From Verrucomicrobiota bacterium (GTDB lineage Bacteria; Verrucomicrobiota; Verrucomicrobiia; Verrucomicrobiales; Akkermansiaceae), in contig JAURPJ010000007.1 in NCBI GenBank assembly GCA_030835305.1, forward strand, positions 1-38,229: 38,229 nt of DNA, in the 5' to 3' direction. Under the pieces are notes generated by a model. The model had not been told where the DNA came from. It did no database searches and saw only the letters and a list, made by a program, of their open reading frames with translations. Shown here in pieces: positions 1 through 8,735 of this stretch (within the stretch, counting starts at the first letter, position 1; the number at the start of each line of letters is the position of its first letter). The translations under genes were made by a program, and so were the position numbers.

Positions 1-271
1 CTAGTTTTCGTCTTTCCTCTCCAATGACGGCCAAGGCGTCAAAAAGCGCCATTAAGATCATAAAGAGACACATCAGGGCGAGAAATCCCCAGAAAATCAA
101 CATTCGCCAGAGTCCTTGCAAAAGCCACGAATTCAGCGGCCAGTTCCCCAGCGTGAAATAGGCCACGATAACCACGAGCAAACCGGTGATGAAACGACGT
201 CGTTTGGCCCGATCTCCGAGCGTGACCGTAGCAATTGCGAGCGACATCTGCCACCATCCAGAACTCTTCAT
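1..271 (-). CDS. Small membrane protein, 3' end cut by window edge
   Basis: Reading from an ATG at 271, the minus strand stays open for 90 codons to the window edge with no stop seen. The product begins MKSSGWWQMSLAIATV, has a basic stretch (AKRRR, about residues 22-26) and then two strongly hydrophobic segments at roughly residues 28-42 and 54-76, so it is probably an inner-membrane protein with two helices. I do not recognise the family. The start lies 68 bases from the divergent glycosyltransferase start at 340, leaving room for a shared promoter region. The frame is supported by its membrane-protein character; the overlapping minus frame that starts at 356 gives no such pattern. Confidence 0.6.
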   Translation of the reverse strand, partial: MKSSGWWQMSLAIATVTLGDRAKRRRFITGLLVVIVAYFTLGNWPLNSWLLQGLWRMLIFWGFLALMCLFMILMALFDALAVIGEERRKL

Positions 272-339
272 GGCGCAACGCTAGCGAATCCCGTTTGCCA
301 TCGCAACGCAATCGTGCAGACTCCTTCCTCCCAGCGAAC

Positions 340-1689
340 ATGCACATCCTGATCATCCACTACCATCTGCGAGCGGGAGGCGTGACGCGGGTGATCGAAT
401 CCCAGACCAAAATTCTCCGAAAACAAGGACACCAGGTCAAGATTGCGTCCAGCGGGCCCGAAAAAGACTGGGCCGGTCCAGGGCTCATCCTACCTGAGTT
501 GGATTACCAAACCGAGGGCACCATACCGGTCGAGCGACTTCTCGAGCAAAACGCTGACCTCTGGATCATTCATAATCCGACGCTCGGCCTGAACGTCTCC
601 TACCCGCGGATGATCGAAGCTGCCGCGACTTCCGGAATCTCTATTTTGATGCAGATTCACGATTTCGTGGAGGACGGCCGACCGGCCAATTATCAACTAG
701 TTCAGGGGAATCGCCGACTCTACCCAAACGCACCTCACATTCACTACGCCACCATCAATCGGCGCGATCTCGAGATCCTCAAGCAGGCCGGCATTCCCCA
801 ATCTCGCGCACACTTTCTTCCGAATGCCGTCAATCCCCCCACGATCCGGAAGAAGACACCGAAGGAACCCCTGGTTTTATACCCGGTCCGGGGAATTCGC
901 CGAAAAAACCTTGGTGAACTCTGCCTTTTGGCCGCAAACGCACCGCCCAACACCCGCTTTGCAGTAGCGTTGCGCTCCGGCGCGGAGGAGCCCGCGTTTT
1001 TACACGACGACTGGGTCCGGTTCTCTGAGGAGGAAAATCTTCCGATTGTTTTCGATGTGGTGGGCAAACATCCGGACTCCTTTGTATCGTGGCTTGAAAA
1101 ATCAACCCATTTGGTGACCACTTCGATTAACGAAGGCTTCGGCCTCACGTTCCTTGACCCCGCTTTTCTTAATAAGCCTCTCATTGGGCGCGACCTGCCG
1201 GAAATCACTTGCGACTTCGTCAACTACGGCACGCTTTATCAATCCATTCCAGTGTCTCTCGAACTCCTGCCGGAGCTGGAGACAGAGTATCGTGAGAAAC
1301 TTGCGGCCACCATGCTCGCATATGGACGAAAATTGGAGACCGAAGAACTGGATCAAGCTTGGTCCGAATTCTCAGCTGGCGGGACCGTAGACTTTGGGAA
1401 CCTTCCGGAAGAGTATCAGCGCAGGGTTATTGCAAAAGAATCCCTTCCCGAATTGTCGGACTGGCTCAAAAACGCGCTTCGGCAAGAACCTCAAAACGTA
1501 GACACCACACCCTGGACCTTGGGAAGTTACTCCGGGAACTTGAGCAGGGTTGTTTGTTCCCTCCAGACTCCTGGTGAAATCGAGTGGATTCCTCCTGAAC
1601 GAATTCTCAATCAATTTCTCAGGCCCGAAAAATTTCACTTCCTTCGGTCCAGGCTCACTTCCCGCGATATTCGGCCCACCACCGATTAA
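340..1689 (+). CDS. GT4-like glycosyltransferase
   Basis: A 449-residue cytoplasmic glycosyltransferase with the two-Rossmann-fold (GT-B) look. The N-terminus MHILIIHYHLRAGGVTRV carries the glycine loop typical of GT4 enzymes. Near residue 265 is the nucleotide-sugar-binding region NEGFGLTFLD, an EX7E motif whose second acid is Asp. The open frame extends up to 235, but the ATG at 340 fits the family start and avoids overlapping the divergent gene. Donor and acceptor cannot be read from sequence; cell-surface or compatible-solute glycosylation is a guess. The last 35 bases overlap the end of the convergent DUF6807 gene. Members of this family make surface polysaccharides, glycolipids or glycosylated small molecules. 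Confidence 0.8.
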   Translation: MHILIIHYHLRAGGVTRVIESQTKILRKQGHQVKIASSGPEKDWAGPGLILPELDYQTEGTIPVERLLEQNADLWIIHNPTLGLNVSYPRMIEAAATSGISILMQIHDFVEDGRPANYQLVQGNRRLYPNAPHIHYATINRRDLEILKQAGIPQSRAHFLPNAVNPPTIRKKTPKEPLVLYPVRGIRRKNLGELCLLAANAPPNTRFAVALRSGAEEPAFLHDDWVRFSEEENLPIVFDVVGKHPDSFVSWLEKSTHLVTTSINEGFGLTFLDPAFLNKPLIGRDLPEITCDFVNYGTLYQSIPVSLELLPELETEYREKLAATMLAYGRKLETEELDQAWSEFSAGGTVDFGNLPEEYQRRVIAKESLPELSDWLKNALRQEPQNVDTTPWTLGSYSGNLSRVVCSLQTPGEIEWIPPERILNQFLRPEKFHFLRSRLTSRDIRPTTD

Positions 1690-2575
1690 TCGCAGCCTGG
1701 TCGGGCTGTCCGTCTGAAATGACAATCCGATATTTCCAGGAAACCGATTGGTCAGATTGGATCACCAAAGGTTTTTCCTGAATTGGAGTCCAACAGAGAA
1801 ACACCTTCCCATCCGGCCAGGTTCTTAAGCGTTGGGGAGCATCAAAATTAGCTGGATGCCCCATCATCGTGATAGTGGCATCCCCTTTGGCAGTCGGTCC
1901 AAAAATCGCACACCAGTCCGCGCGGGTAGCATGGCTGTCAGCCCGCTTCTTTCCAGTGGAGGTCAGGTAGTCGCTGTTTTCCTTATTCCAGGAATAGGGC
2001 CCGCGATAAGCCAGAGGCCCGCCATATCGGTAGGCTGGCAATTCCAAAGTCTCGCTGGAAACGTTCTTTTGGATAAGGTGGTAGTCAATGAAGTTGGCCT
2101 CCTCCGTGGCATCTACTGCTATTGATAAAATCTCCCTGAGAATCACAGATTCCTTTTTGTTCGCGCCTTTGTAAGCAAGCTGCTCTTGTTCAACCGCAAA
2201 TCCACTCGTGTTTTTCTCAAGTAATTTGGAAAAGCGGACCCTCCCACTCTGTCCTCCCAAATTCCAGAAATCCGGTTGGTCCTTGCCGTGTTTCGTTTTC
2301 ACCCATGCGTGCCAAAGCCCCAGATGGTGCAAGTGGTCATCAGGATGAATTCCGGTGACCACTCCCCCTTTCGGACTCTTGAGCGGATGAATAAAACCAC
2401 TCCGGCGGTAGACCTTCCTTGCCCCCTCCGGAGGCGGCACTTCTACTTTGTGGTAGGTCAGGATGTCTGTTTCTCCACGCGAAATGATAATGGACCTTTG
2501 AGATTCCACGACTTTCACTTCATCAGCCGCAACCAACGAGAACATCAAGATGGGAAAAATAAGTCTCAGAGCCAT
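1655..2575 (-). CDS. Exported DUF6807 (PmoA-like) protein
   Basis: A 306-residue protein with a short signal peptide (MALRLIFPILMFSLVAADE). It has the hallmarks of the DUF6807 family, often labelled 'methane oxygenase PmoA' although it is not the membrane methane monooxygenase subunit: the histidine-rich motif HPDDHLHHLGLWHAW near residues 77-91 and WDFWNLGGQ-type surroundings soon after. The family is common in Planctomycetes and Verrucomicrobia, often beside sugar dehydrogenases and isomerases, and its biochemical role is not established. Its start lies inside the end of the upstream TIM-barrel gene (10-base overlap), so the two are probably co-translated. The 3' end overlaps the convergent glycosyltransferase by 35 bases, leaving no room for a conventional terminator. 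Confidence 0.8.
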   Translation of the reverse strand: MALRLIFPILMFSLVAADEVKVVESQRSIIISRGETDILTYHKVEVPPPEGARKVYRRSGFIHPLKSPKGGVVTGIHPDDHLHHLGLWHAWVKTKHGKDQPDFWNLGGQSGRVRFSKLLEKNTSGFAVEQEQLAYKGANKKESVILREILSIAVDATEEANFIDYHLIQKNVSSETLELPAYRYGGPLAYRGPYSWNKENSDYLTSTGKKRADSHATRADWCAIFGPTAKGDATITMMGHPANFDAPQRLRTWPDGKVFLCWTPIQEKPLVIQSDQSVSWKYRIVISDGQPDQAAINRWWAEYRGK

Positions 2576-3459
2576 GACTTTAGAACTTTTACGTCACGCC
2601 CGACATGAGCGACAGCATCCATGACAATCTCCTTTGGATAGATTGGAGCCTTTCCCCATTCCATGTGCAGCGACAAAGGCATAGCGCCATGCCCCTTCCT
2701 CACCTCATCGAAGGTCTTTTTGTTAACGATTCCGGTATCGAGGGGGACATTCTTGATGCTGGTCGTTCGTTCACCTCCCCATCTCGCATCCTTAACAAAA
2801 ATTGATCGCACATGCCTCCCCATCGCGGCGAGAGCGGTGGAAAATGACAAACCAGATCCTGCCTTCACATGTCGAAGATCAAACGCGATCGCGGCATGAT
2901 CCGGATTTACCTTTTCGAACATCATGGCTGCGTCCCAGGCCAGTGAACCGGCATATTTAGCACCGGCGTGGATTTGATACAAAGCCTGCATTCCGATTTC
3001 GCGATTCATTGCCTCGATCTCGCGGAGCTTGGCGGTATTCTCCGCAACTTGTGGGAGGAGGGCCTTTTTTAGATCATAGCGAAAGTAATCCATGCGGTAG
3101 CGGGTGATCCCATTTGCCTTGAGTAGGCGCAGAAAATTAGCGTTCTCCTCGTTTGCTAAATTCACGTTGCAAGTGGCAATGAGGGCCTTCTGGCCATTTT
3201 TTGCCAACGACTTTACCATTCTGGGCACTTCAGATTCAGCATCCTTGGGTTCAACGTGACCTCCACGCCGGATGGTCGCCTCAATACCTTGAACGCCCAT
3301 TTTAGACAACTCCTCACCCATGCGGTCATAATCGAGGGTCTGAATGGGCTTTTCGAAAATCACGATGGGCCACGATTTTTTATTTCGACTTTGGCCTGCA
3401 GCCACGCCTGCTACAACCGATGCCAGCCCGGTTTGGGTGATAAAATGGCGTCTTCTCAT
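2566..3459 (-). CDS. Tat-exported sugar phosphate isomerase/epimerase-like TIM barrel
   Basis: A 297-residue protein starting with the twin-arginine signal MRRRHFITQTGLASVVAG, so it is probably exported folded. The mature part resembles the AP-endonuclease-2/xylose-isomerase-like TIM-barrel superfamily (sugar phosphate isomerases/epimerases): alternating beta/alpha pattern, and possible metal ligands in YQIHAGAKY (about residue 168), FDLRHVK (about 197) and HMEWGK near the C-terminus. The substrate is unknown. It is the first gene of a two-gene minus-strand unit with the DUF6807 gene (10-base overlap), which suggests periplasmic processing of a carbohydrate. It diverges from the M16 protease, with a 99-base gap between the starts. 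Confidence 0.75.
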   Translation of the reverse strand: MRRRHFITQTGLASVVAGVAAGQSRNKKSWPIVIFEKPIQTLDYDRMGEELSKMGVQGIEATIRRGGHVEPKDAESEVPRMVKSLAKNGQKALIATCNVNLANEENANFLRLLKANGITRYRMDYFRYDLKKALLPQVAENTAKLREIEAMNREIGMQALYQIHAGAKYAGSLAWDAAMMFEKVNPDHAAIAFDLRHVKAGSGLSFSTALAAMGRHVRSIFVKDARWGGERTTSIKNVPLDTGIVNKKTFDEVRKGHGAMPLSLHMEWGKAPIYPKEIVMDAVAHVGRDVKVLKSWL

Positions 3460-3558
3460 CTTCTCCCCATCAAGCCTTCCACAATCTCTGATGACAATCT
3501 AAAATCACAAAAACAAATCGAATTACTTTCCCCGCTTTCCTTCCAGACCGACTGACCT

Positions 3559-6378
3559 ATGGTCTCCACATTCATGAAATTATTGTTTCTATTCGCAACC
3601 GCGCTCATCCTGCCGCTCACCGCTAATCCGGTCGCTGGCGAGGGATCAGATCTCAAGCCCGATCCCAATACCATCTTCGGTTCGATGGATAATGGCTTCG
3701 AATACATTATCTATCCCAATTCGGAGCCTCCGGGCAAGTTCTCGGTCCGCCTTCACATCGCGGCTGGCTCCTTGATGGAAGCCGATGACCAGCGAGGATT
3801 GGCGCACTTTCTGGAGCACATGGTCTTCAACGGCTCTAAGAACTTCACTCCAGCCGAGCTCATTCCGCAAATGCAACGGCTCGGTATCCAATTCGGAGCC
3901 CACGCCAATGCCTACACTTCCTTCGATGAAACAGTCTATATGCTGGATCTCCCGAATATGGACGAAAAAACGGTGGACCTGACCTTCACCGTCATGCGGG
4001 ATTTCGCCGACGGGGCCCTTTTGACCAAGGAGGAAATTGACAACGAGCGCGGCGTCATCATTTCAGAAAAGACCTCCCGTGATTCCGTGGGATACCGTAT
4101 GATGCTGAAGCAATTTGAGTATCTCATCCCGGGGTCACGACTCATGAAGCGCGTGCCCATTGGGACCGAAGAAGTCATCAAAACCGCCCCTCGCGAGCGC
4201 TTCACTGACTTTTACAGCCGTTATTATACGCCAAAACGCATGACTTTCGTTGTTGTCGGTGACTTCGACGCCAAGGAAATGGAGAGACGAATCCGTGAAA
4301 CCTTCATCTCCATGCAAAACCCGGAAAATCCTGGCCAAAATCCGCCCAAGGATATTCCCCCCTCGGGTTTCGGTCTCCGCTCCGAGGTCTTTACGGACAA
4401 GGAACTTCCCTCGACCGATATCACCCTATACTCGCTTCGGCCTTACACTCCGAAGCCTGACACCAGCACCAATAGAACAAACCAATACCCGCTCGCCATC
4501 GCGAACGGGATCCTAAGCCGTCGGTTTGGCATCCTTGCCAAGGAAGAAGGATCTCCAATTCTCTCAGGATCGGCTAGTCGCAGCGCCTACTTCAACATGA
4601 TTGAACAAGGAGGAATCGAAGTCACTCCCGCCGAAGGAAAATGGAAAGAGGCCGTGCCCGTCCTCGAACAAGAACTCCGTAAGGCCGTTGAGTTCGGATT
4701 TACCGAAGAGGAACTCAAAGAGGTCAAAGCAAACCTCATCAACAGTGCTGAAGAAGCGGTCAAGCGCAAAGACACCCGCCGCTCAAATGGAATTGCCATG
4801 CAATTCATCGGAGCGATTGGCGAAAAGAATGTCTTCACCACTCCGGAGACCGATCTGGAGCTTGTGAAGTCGGCCCTTGGGAAAATCACCGCCGAAGACT
4901 GCCAAAAGACCTTCAACGAATTTTGGGACACCAAGGATTTATCTCTCGTCCTCACCACGCCCGAAGCTCCGGACTCGGCGGCCGAAGAACTCAAGAAGAT
5001 CTTCCTCAAGAGCCGCGAGACCGAAGTCGCCGCTCCCACCGAAGAAACTCTGGCTCCATTCGTTTACACTGATTTCGGAAAACCCGGAACCATCGTTCAG
5101 GAAAAGGAAATCGAAGACCTTGGAGCCACCCAGCTCATACTTTCGAACAATGTCCGCGTGAACTACAAGCAAACTGATTTCCAAAAGAATTCGATCAGTA
5201 TCAACGCCAGCTTTGGCTCAGGTCAGCTCACCCAGCCCGATGAAACCCCCGGACTCGACCGCTTCGCTAGTGCAATCTTCGAAGCCGGCGGTCTCGGGAA
5301 ACATTCGGCCGACGACCTTCAGCGCATACTTGCCGGCAAAAATGTCAGTATTGGTTTTGGAGTTGGCGACGGCAGCTTCGCTCTCTCCGGGCGCACCACC
5401 CCCGATGACTTGGAGCTCCAGCTGCAGCTCATGTGTGCTTATCTCACCGATCCGGGTTTTCGTCCTGAGGGTGAACGCATGTTCAAGATGGCTCTGCCAA
5501 TGCTTTACAACCAGCTCGAGCACTCGATGCAGGGCGCAATGATCAAGGTCGCAAGCCATATGCATGGTGGTGATTTCCGCTTTGAATTTCCCGCCAAAGA
5601 AAAGGCCATGACCTACGATAGTGAAATGGTGAAGAACTGGGTCATGCCAGCCTTTAAAGAAGCTCCACTTGAACTCACCTTGGTTGGAGACCTTGATCCG
5701 GCTGTTGCGCTCCCCCTTATTCAAAAAACGTTTGGGGCATTGCCCGAGCGCAAAACCGCGAAGCCGAACTATGACGAACGCCGGAAAATCAACTTTCCCG
5801 AGCGCCCGGACAGCAAGAAGTTCACCTTCGACTCCAAAATTCCCAATGCCGCTGCCATGGCCGTTTGGAGAATCCCAGCCACCGGAACCGATGTGAAACG
5901 CACAAGACGTTTTAACATCCTCGCTTCGATTCTGAGTGATCGGCTTCGCGAAGAGATCCGCGAAAAACTTGGTGGATCCTACAGCCCCCGTGCCGGTGCT
6001 TCACCCAGCGAGGAATTGGATATGGGGATGCTTCAAGCAATGGCTCAAGTGAAACCGGAAGAGACCAAGAAGTATGGTGACCTCATGATTTCACTCGCTC
6101 ACAAAATGGCGACCGATGGAGTCACTCAGGACGAACTCGAGCGTTCGCTCAATCCCATCCAATCCGGACTCAAAGAGAGCCTCCGCGACAATGGATACTG
6201 GCTGGGAACGGTTCTCGGCAGCAGCCAGGAAAAGCCATACAAGCTAGATTGGGCACGCACCCGTGACGAGGATTACGGCAAAGTGACAGTTGAAGAACTC
6301 AATGCGCTCGCGAAAGAGTTTCTCACCAAAGACAATGCCCTTCTTTACGAATTGATCCCTGATTCGAAGGAAGAATAA
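3559..6378 (+). CDS. Exported M16 (pitrilysin/PqqL-like) zinc metalloprotease
   Basis: A 939-residue zinc endopeptidase with an N-terminal signal peptide (MKLLFLFATALILPLTANPVAG). The inverted zinc motif HFLEH lies at H83-H87 with the catalytic Glu at 86, and the third ligand is Glu163 in NERGVIISE, the expected distance downstream. The C-terminal half holds the Arg/Tyr substrate-binding region (EKLGGSYSPR, about residue 809). The length fits single-chain four-domain M16 peptidases of the PqqL/zinc-protease group, in which only the first half binds metal. The second ATG at 3574 gives a better signal peptide and may be the true start; neither has an obvious ribosome-binding site. It probably degrades peptides in the periplasm. 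It diverges from the TIM-barrel gene. Confidence 0.9.
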   Translation: MVSTFMKLLFLFATALILPLTANPVAGEGSDLKPDPNTIFGSMDNGFEYIIYPNSEPPGKFSVRLHIAAGSLMEADDQRGLAHFLEHMVFNGSKNFTPAELIPQMQRLGIQFGAHANAYTSFDETVYMLDLPNMDEKTVDLTFTVMRDFADGALLTKEEIDNERGVIISEKTSRDSVGYRMMLKQFEYLIPGSRLMKRVPIGTEEVIKTAPRERFTDFYSRYYTPKRMTFVVVGDFDAKEMERRIRETFISMQNPENPGQNPPKDIPPSGFGLRSEVFTDKELPSTDITLYSLRPYTPKPDTSTNRTNQYPLAIANGILSRRFGILAKEEGSPILSGSASRSAYFNMIEQGGIEVTPAEGKWKEAVPVLEQELRKAVEFGFTEEELKEVKANLINSAEEAVKRKDTRRSNGIAMQFIGAIGEKNVFTTPETDLELVKSALGKITAEDCQKTFNEFWDTKDLSLVLTTPEAPDSAAEELKKIFLKSRETEVAAPTEETLAPFVYTDFGKPGTIVQEKEIEDLGATQLILSNNVRVNYKQTDFQKNSISINASFGSGQLTQPDETPGLDRFASAIFEAGGLGKHSADDLQRILAGKNVSIGFGVGDGSFALSGRTTPDDLELQLQLMCAYLTDPGFRPEGERMFKMALPMLYNQLEHSMQGAMIKVASHMHGGDFRFEFPAKEKAMTYDSEMVKNWVMPAFKEAPLELTLVGDLDPAVALPLIQKTFGALPERKTAKPNYDERRKINFPERPDSKKFTFDSKIPNAAAMAVWRIPATGTDVKRTRRFNILASILSDRLREEIREKLGGSYSPRAGASPSEELDMGMLQAMAQVKPEETKKYGDLMISLAHKMATDGVTQDELERSLNPIQSGLKESLRDNGYWLGTVLGSSQEKPYKLDWARTRDEDYGKVTVEELNALAKEFLTKDNALLYELIPDSKEE

Positions 6379-6428
6379 CGAATGATGTTGTCACCTTTAC
6401 TCTTTATACTTTTGGGTCTTAGCGGCCC

Positions 6429-6572
6429 ATACGAAGCACGATTGAGGTGGACGATGAAATCCTGAAGAAGGTTATGAAGTTGACCGGCGAGTCCAAGAAA
6501 GGGGACTGCCTTTTCCGGGGCGTCCGCGGAGTACGTCAGTATGGAATTGACCTTCTCGATACATTCGAGTGA
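6429..6572 (+). pseudogene. Decayed VapB-like antitoxin remnant
   Basis: A 47-codon open frame reading IRSTIEVDDEILKKVM and then KLTGESKK matches the N-terminal ribbon-helix-helix pattern of VapB antitoxins (DUF2191-like, typically M-R-T-T-I-x-x-D-D-x-L-L). The expected initiator ATG is ATA at 6429, an in-frame TAG lies just upstream at 6420-6422, and the frame stops at TGA 6570-6572, shorter than a usual VapB of 65-80 residues. I see no intact vapC after it. The lost start and early stop indicate a dead gene. Family assignment rests on pattern recognition only. Confidence 0.5.
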
Positions 6573-6889
6573 GTGCCCTCCGTGGGCTGGTGGAAAATAG
6601 AATTCGCCAGTGGCACGAGCCCCAAAAAGGCTGCTCAAATCAAGAAATGGTTCGTCCACATCCAGTATCTCGCAAATGACCAAAAGCTCTGCCGCATGGT
6701 TTCTGAAAACTACGCCGTGCTGAGCTCGGAGGGACGTCCTATATCGTGGAACGACCTTATGACCGCCACATCACGAAGGAAAAAGAAGTTGGCGTCTGTG
6801 TTCACGACATCAATTTCACCATCACGGCCGATATCCTAAAAGAGCTCTTTTGTCATCCAAGGTATCACGGAGAATTTAATCCCGACTAA
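6573..6889 (+). pseudogene. Frameshifted coding remnant, family unknown
   Basis: Directly after the VapB-like stop, the same frame runs from GTG 6573 through SPKKAAQIKKWFVHIQYL and ENYAVLSSEG. At a run of three G around 6729-6733 the more coding-like reading passes to another frame (SYIVERPYDRHITKEKEVG, then INFTITADILKELF) that ends at TAA 6887-6889. Adding one G would join the two pieces into about 100 residues. A second reading keeps the first frame (GRPISWNDLMTAT), which resembles the end of a PIN-domain VapC toxin and would suit the VapB remnant. I cannot decide between them. Either way there is no intact gene in 6379-6885. The end overlaps the convergent cinA stop. Confidence 0.35.
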
Positions 6890-8121
6890 TGATCTGCTTT
6901 CAAAGCGCGTCTCACAAGGTCGAGCGCGCGCTGGCTGACTTGCTGTTTGAAGTCACGTCGACTCCGTGGATGCATTTCTCGAAAGGTCTTCACGCCATTC
7001 GGTCCTGCAATTCCGAAACAAACAGTGCCGACAGGCTTGTTCACGGCCCCCCCGGACGGCCCCGCGATTCCCGTGATTGAGATCCCGTAGTCCGATCCGC
7101 TTGTTCGGCGCGCCCCCTCTGCCATGTCACATGCCACCTCCTGGCTCACCGCCCCGTGGACCGTGAGTGTGTCGCCGGAGACTCCAATCAATTGGGACTT
7201 TGCTTCGTTTGAGTAGGTCACAAAGCCATGCGTGAACACGGAACTGGCACCGGAGACATCAGTGATACGACTTGCCACCAGGCCACCGGTGCAACTTTCC
7301 GCAGTCGAAAGTGTTTTTCCAAGTCTGGTCAATTCCCGCACGACCACCGTCTCAAGATTAGCCCCGTCCTCTGAAACGAGAAACTCGTCGAACTTGGCCA
7401 AAGTCAATTCGCGCCCTTGCTCGATAACAGCATCCGAGCCGATGAGTCGGAGGTCAACCTCCCCCAGCCGTGCGCAGTAGCCCACTTCAAGTCCTTCAAT
7501 CTTCGCCAACTCGTCGTCCAGTTGATCGTGAAAATCACTCTCCCCGATCCCCACAAATTTCAGCTCGCGAACATTATCAATTTCATCAACTCCGGCGAGC
7601 GCCTTGAGTCTCGGAATCACCTCGTCATGAAACATCGGGTAAAGCTCCCTCGGAGGCCCCGGCAGGAGAAAGACCGCGCACTTGGGGTCCCCTCCAAGCC
7701 TGGGAGGTGCATAGATTCCCGGCGCGGTTCCATTGTTATTTGGCAGAATATCCGCGCCCACCAGGTTTTGCGCCTGCTTGAGGTTGGCGCGCACCATGGG
7801 CTTATTGCGCCTCTCGAAAAATTCACGTAGCGACCGCAGTGCCGCCTCATCCTCAATCATCTCTACTCCCAGAACTTCAGCCAAAGCTTCGCGGGTAATA
7901 TCGTCGCTTGTCGGCCCCAGACCGCCAGTTACTAAAACCACATCGGAGCGGCTGGTCGTTTCCCGCAAGGAATCAAGAATGGCCTGACCATCAGGCACCG
8001 TCATTTGACGCTGAACCCTGAGTCCAAGCTTCACTAACTCCTGCCCCATCCATGTTCCATGGGTGTTGACGGTTGAACCGAGTAATAACTCGGTTCCGGT
8101 ATTCAGTATCTCAATCCTCAT
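6886..8121 (-). CDS. cinA: CinA: nicotinamide-nucleotide amidohydrolase / damage-inducible protein
   Basis: A 411-residue two-domain CinA. The N-terminal MoCF-like domain begins MRIEILNTGTELLLGS and carries VVLVTGGLGPTSDD, the metal-dependent pyrophosphatase part. The C-terminal PncC domain carries TAESCTGGLVASRI with the serine nucleophile region, and ITGIAGPSGG. PncC deamidates nicotinamide mononucleotide in the pyridine-nucleotide salvage cycle. The start at 8121 was chosen because the family begins exactly there, although the frame is open further upstream. The start overlaps the rsfS stop by 11 bases, so the two genes are likely co-translated. Length and motifs look intact. Confidence 0.92.
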   Translation of the reverse strand: MRIEILNTGTELLLGSTVNTHGTWMGQELVKLGLRVQRQMTVPDGQAILDSLRETTSRSDVVLVTGGLGPTSDDITREALAEVLGVEMIEDEAALRSLREFFERRNKPMVRANLKQAQNLVGADILPNNNGTAPGIYAPPRLGGDPKCAVFLLPGPPRELYPMFHDEVIPRLKALAGVDEIDNVRELKFVGIGESDFHDQLDDELAKIEGLEVGYCARLGEVDLRLIGSDAVIEQGRELTLAKFDEFLVSEDGANLETVVVRELTRLGKTLSTAESCTGGLVASRITDVSGASSVFTHGFVTYSNEAKSQLIGVSGDTLTVHGAVSQEVACDMAEGARRTSGSDYGISITGIAGPSGGAVNKPVGTVCFGIAGPNGVKTFREMHPRSRRDFKQQVSQRALDLVRRALKADH

Positions 8122-8473
8122 CACGGTCATTCCAGGCCAGTTCCTTGGCATCGCCCCATAAAGATTCAAGAGCATAATGCTCGCGAAATTCTTCATCGAG
8201 GACGTGAACCATGACATCGACAAAGTCGAGAACCACCCACCGGCTTGCAGCCTTCCCCTCGGTATACAGGGCGGGATCCGATCCCTTTTCCCGCACGCTT
8301 CCCTCAACTTCGCGCACGATCGCCTTCAGATGTGGCAGTGAATTACCCGAACACACCATCATGAAATCGGTGAGTGTTGAAATACCACGCAGATCGAAGA
8401 TGCGGACATCCTCCGCTTTCAAATCATCGGCAGCTTTCGCACAGGCGAGGGCAAGGTCTTGTCCTTTTAACAT
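8111..8473 (-). CDS. rsfS: Ribosomal silencing factor RsfS
   Basis: A 120-residue member of the RsfS/Iojap/YbeB family, which binds ribosomal protein uL14 (L14) and blocks subunit joining in starved cells. Family landmarks: DLKAEDVRIFDLRGIST, TDFMMVCSGNS, and the C-terminal WVVLDFVDVMVHVLDEEFREHY. The ATG at 8473 gives the usual length; the longer open frame reaches back through the tRNA and is not real. The gene lies 21 bases after the T-run of the tRNA-Ala terminator with no recognisable promoter between, so expression may depend on read-through. It overlaps the cinA start by 11 bases. Confidence 0.92.
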   Translation of the reverse strand: MLKGQDLALACAKAADDLKAEDVRIFDLRGISTLTDFMMVCSGNSLPHLKAIVREVEGSVREKGSDPALYTEGKAASRWVVLDFVDVMVHVLDEEFREHYALESLWGDAKELAWNDRDED

Positions 8474-8494
8474 GGTATTGAGTGGGGAATTGAC

Positions 8495-8517
8495 AAAAAA
8501 ACCGGCCTTGGGCCGGT
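8495..8517 (-). terminator. Rho-independent terminator after tRNA-Ala
   Basis: On the minus strand a perfect 7-bp GC-rich stem (ACCGGCC / GGCCGGT) with a CAA loop is followed at once by a run of seven T. It begins 15 bases after the CCA end of the tRNA and ends about 21 bases before the rsfS start, so it could end the tRNA transcript or attenuate rsfS-cinA. Confidence 0.85.
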
Positions 8518-8531
8518 CGTCGTCCGTGAAA

Positions 8532-8607
8532 TGGTGGAGCGTAGCGGATTCGAACCGCTGACCCTCTGCATGCCATGCAGATGCTCTACCAACTGAGCTA
8601 ACGCCCC
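8532..8607 (-). tRNA. tRNA-Ala (anticodon GGC)
   Basis: Read on the minus strand, 76 bases fold into a full cloverleaf: 7-bp acceptor stem (GGGGCGT with ACGCTCC, one G-U pair), U8-A9, D-stem GCTC/GAGC, anticodon stem TCTGC/GCAGA with loop ATGGCAT, T-arm AGCGG/CCGCT with TTCGAAT, discriminator A and an encoded CCA. The anticodon GGC, at about 8572-8574, reads GCC and GCT alanine codons. Confidence 0.97.
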
Positions 8608-8630
8608 CTAACCTTTTCAGGACGGGCGAA

Positions 8631-8659
8631 GGGATAGGCCCACCCCTGTTCGCTGGCAA
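8631..8659 (-). promoter_or_regulatory. Possible sigma-70-type promoter of tRNA-Ala
   Basis: On the minus strand TTGCCA (8654-8659) and TATCCC (8631-8636) are separated by exactly 17 bases, with a GC-rich stretch between the -10 box and the tRNA, as is usual for growth-rate-controlled stable RNA promoters. The -10 match is only partial. Confidence 0.35.
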
Positions 8660-8735
8660 GAGAAAAAACGTAAGATCTTCCTCTCCGCAGCTTAGGACTT
8701 GAATCGATACGCCACTCGATGGCAGCATCTCTTGT

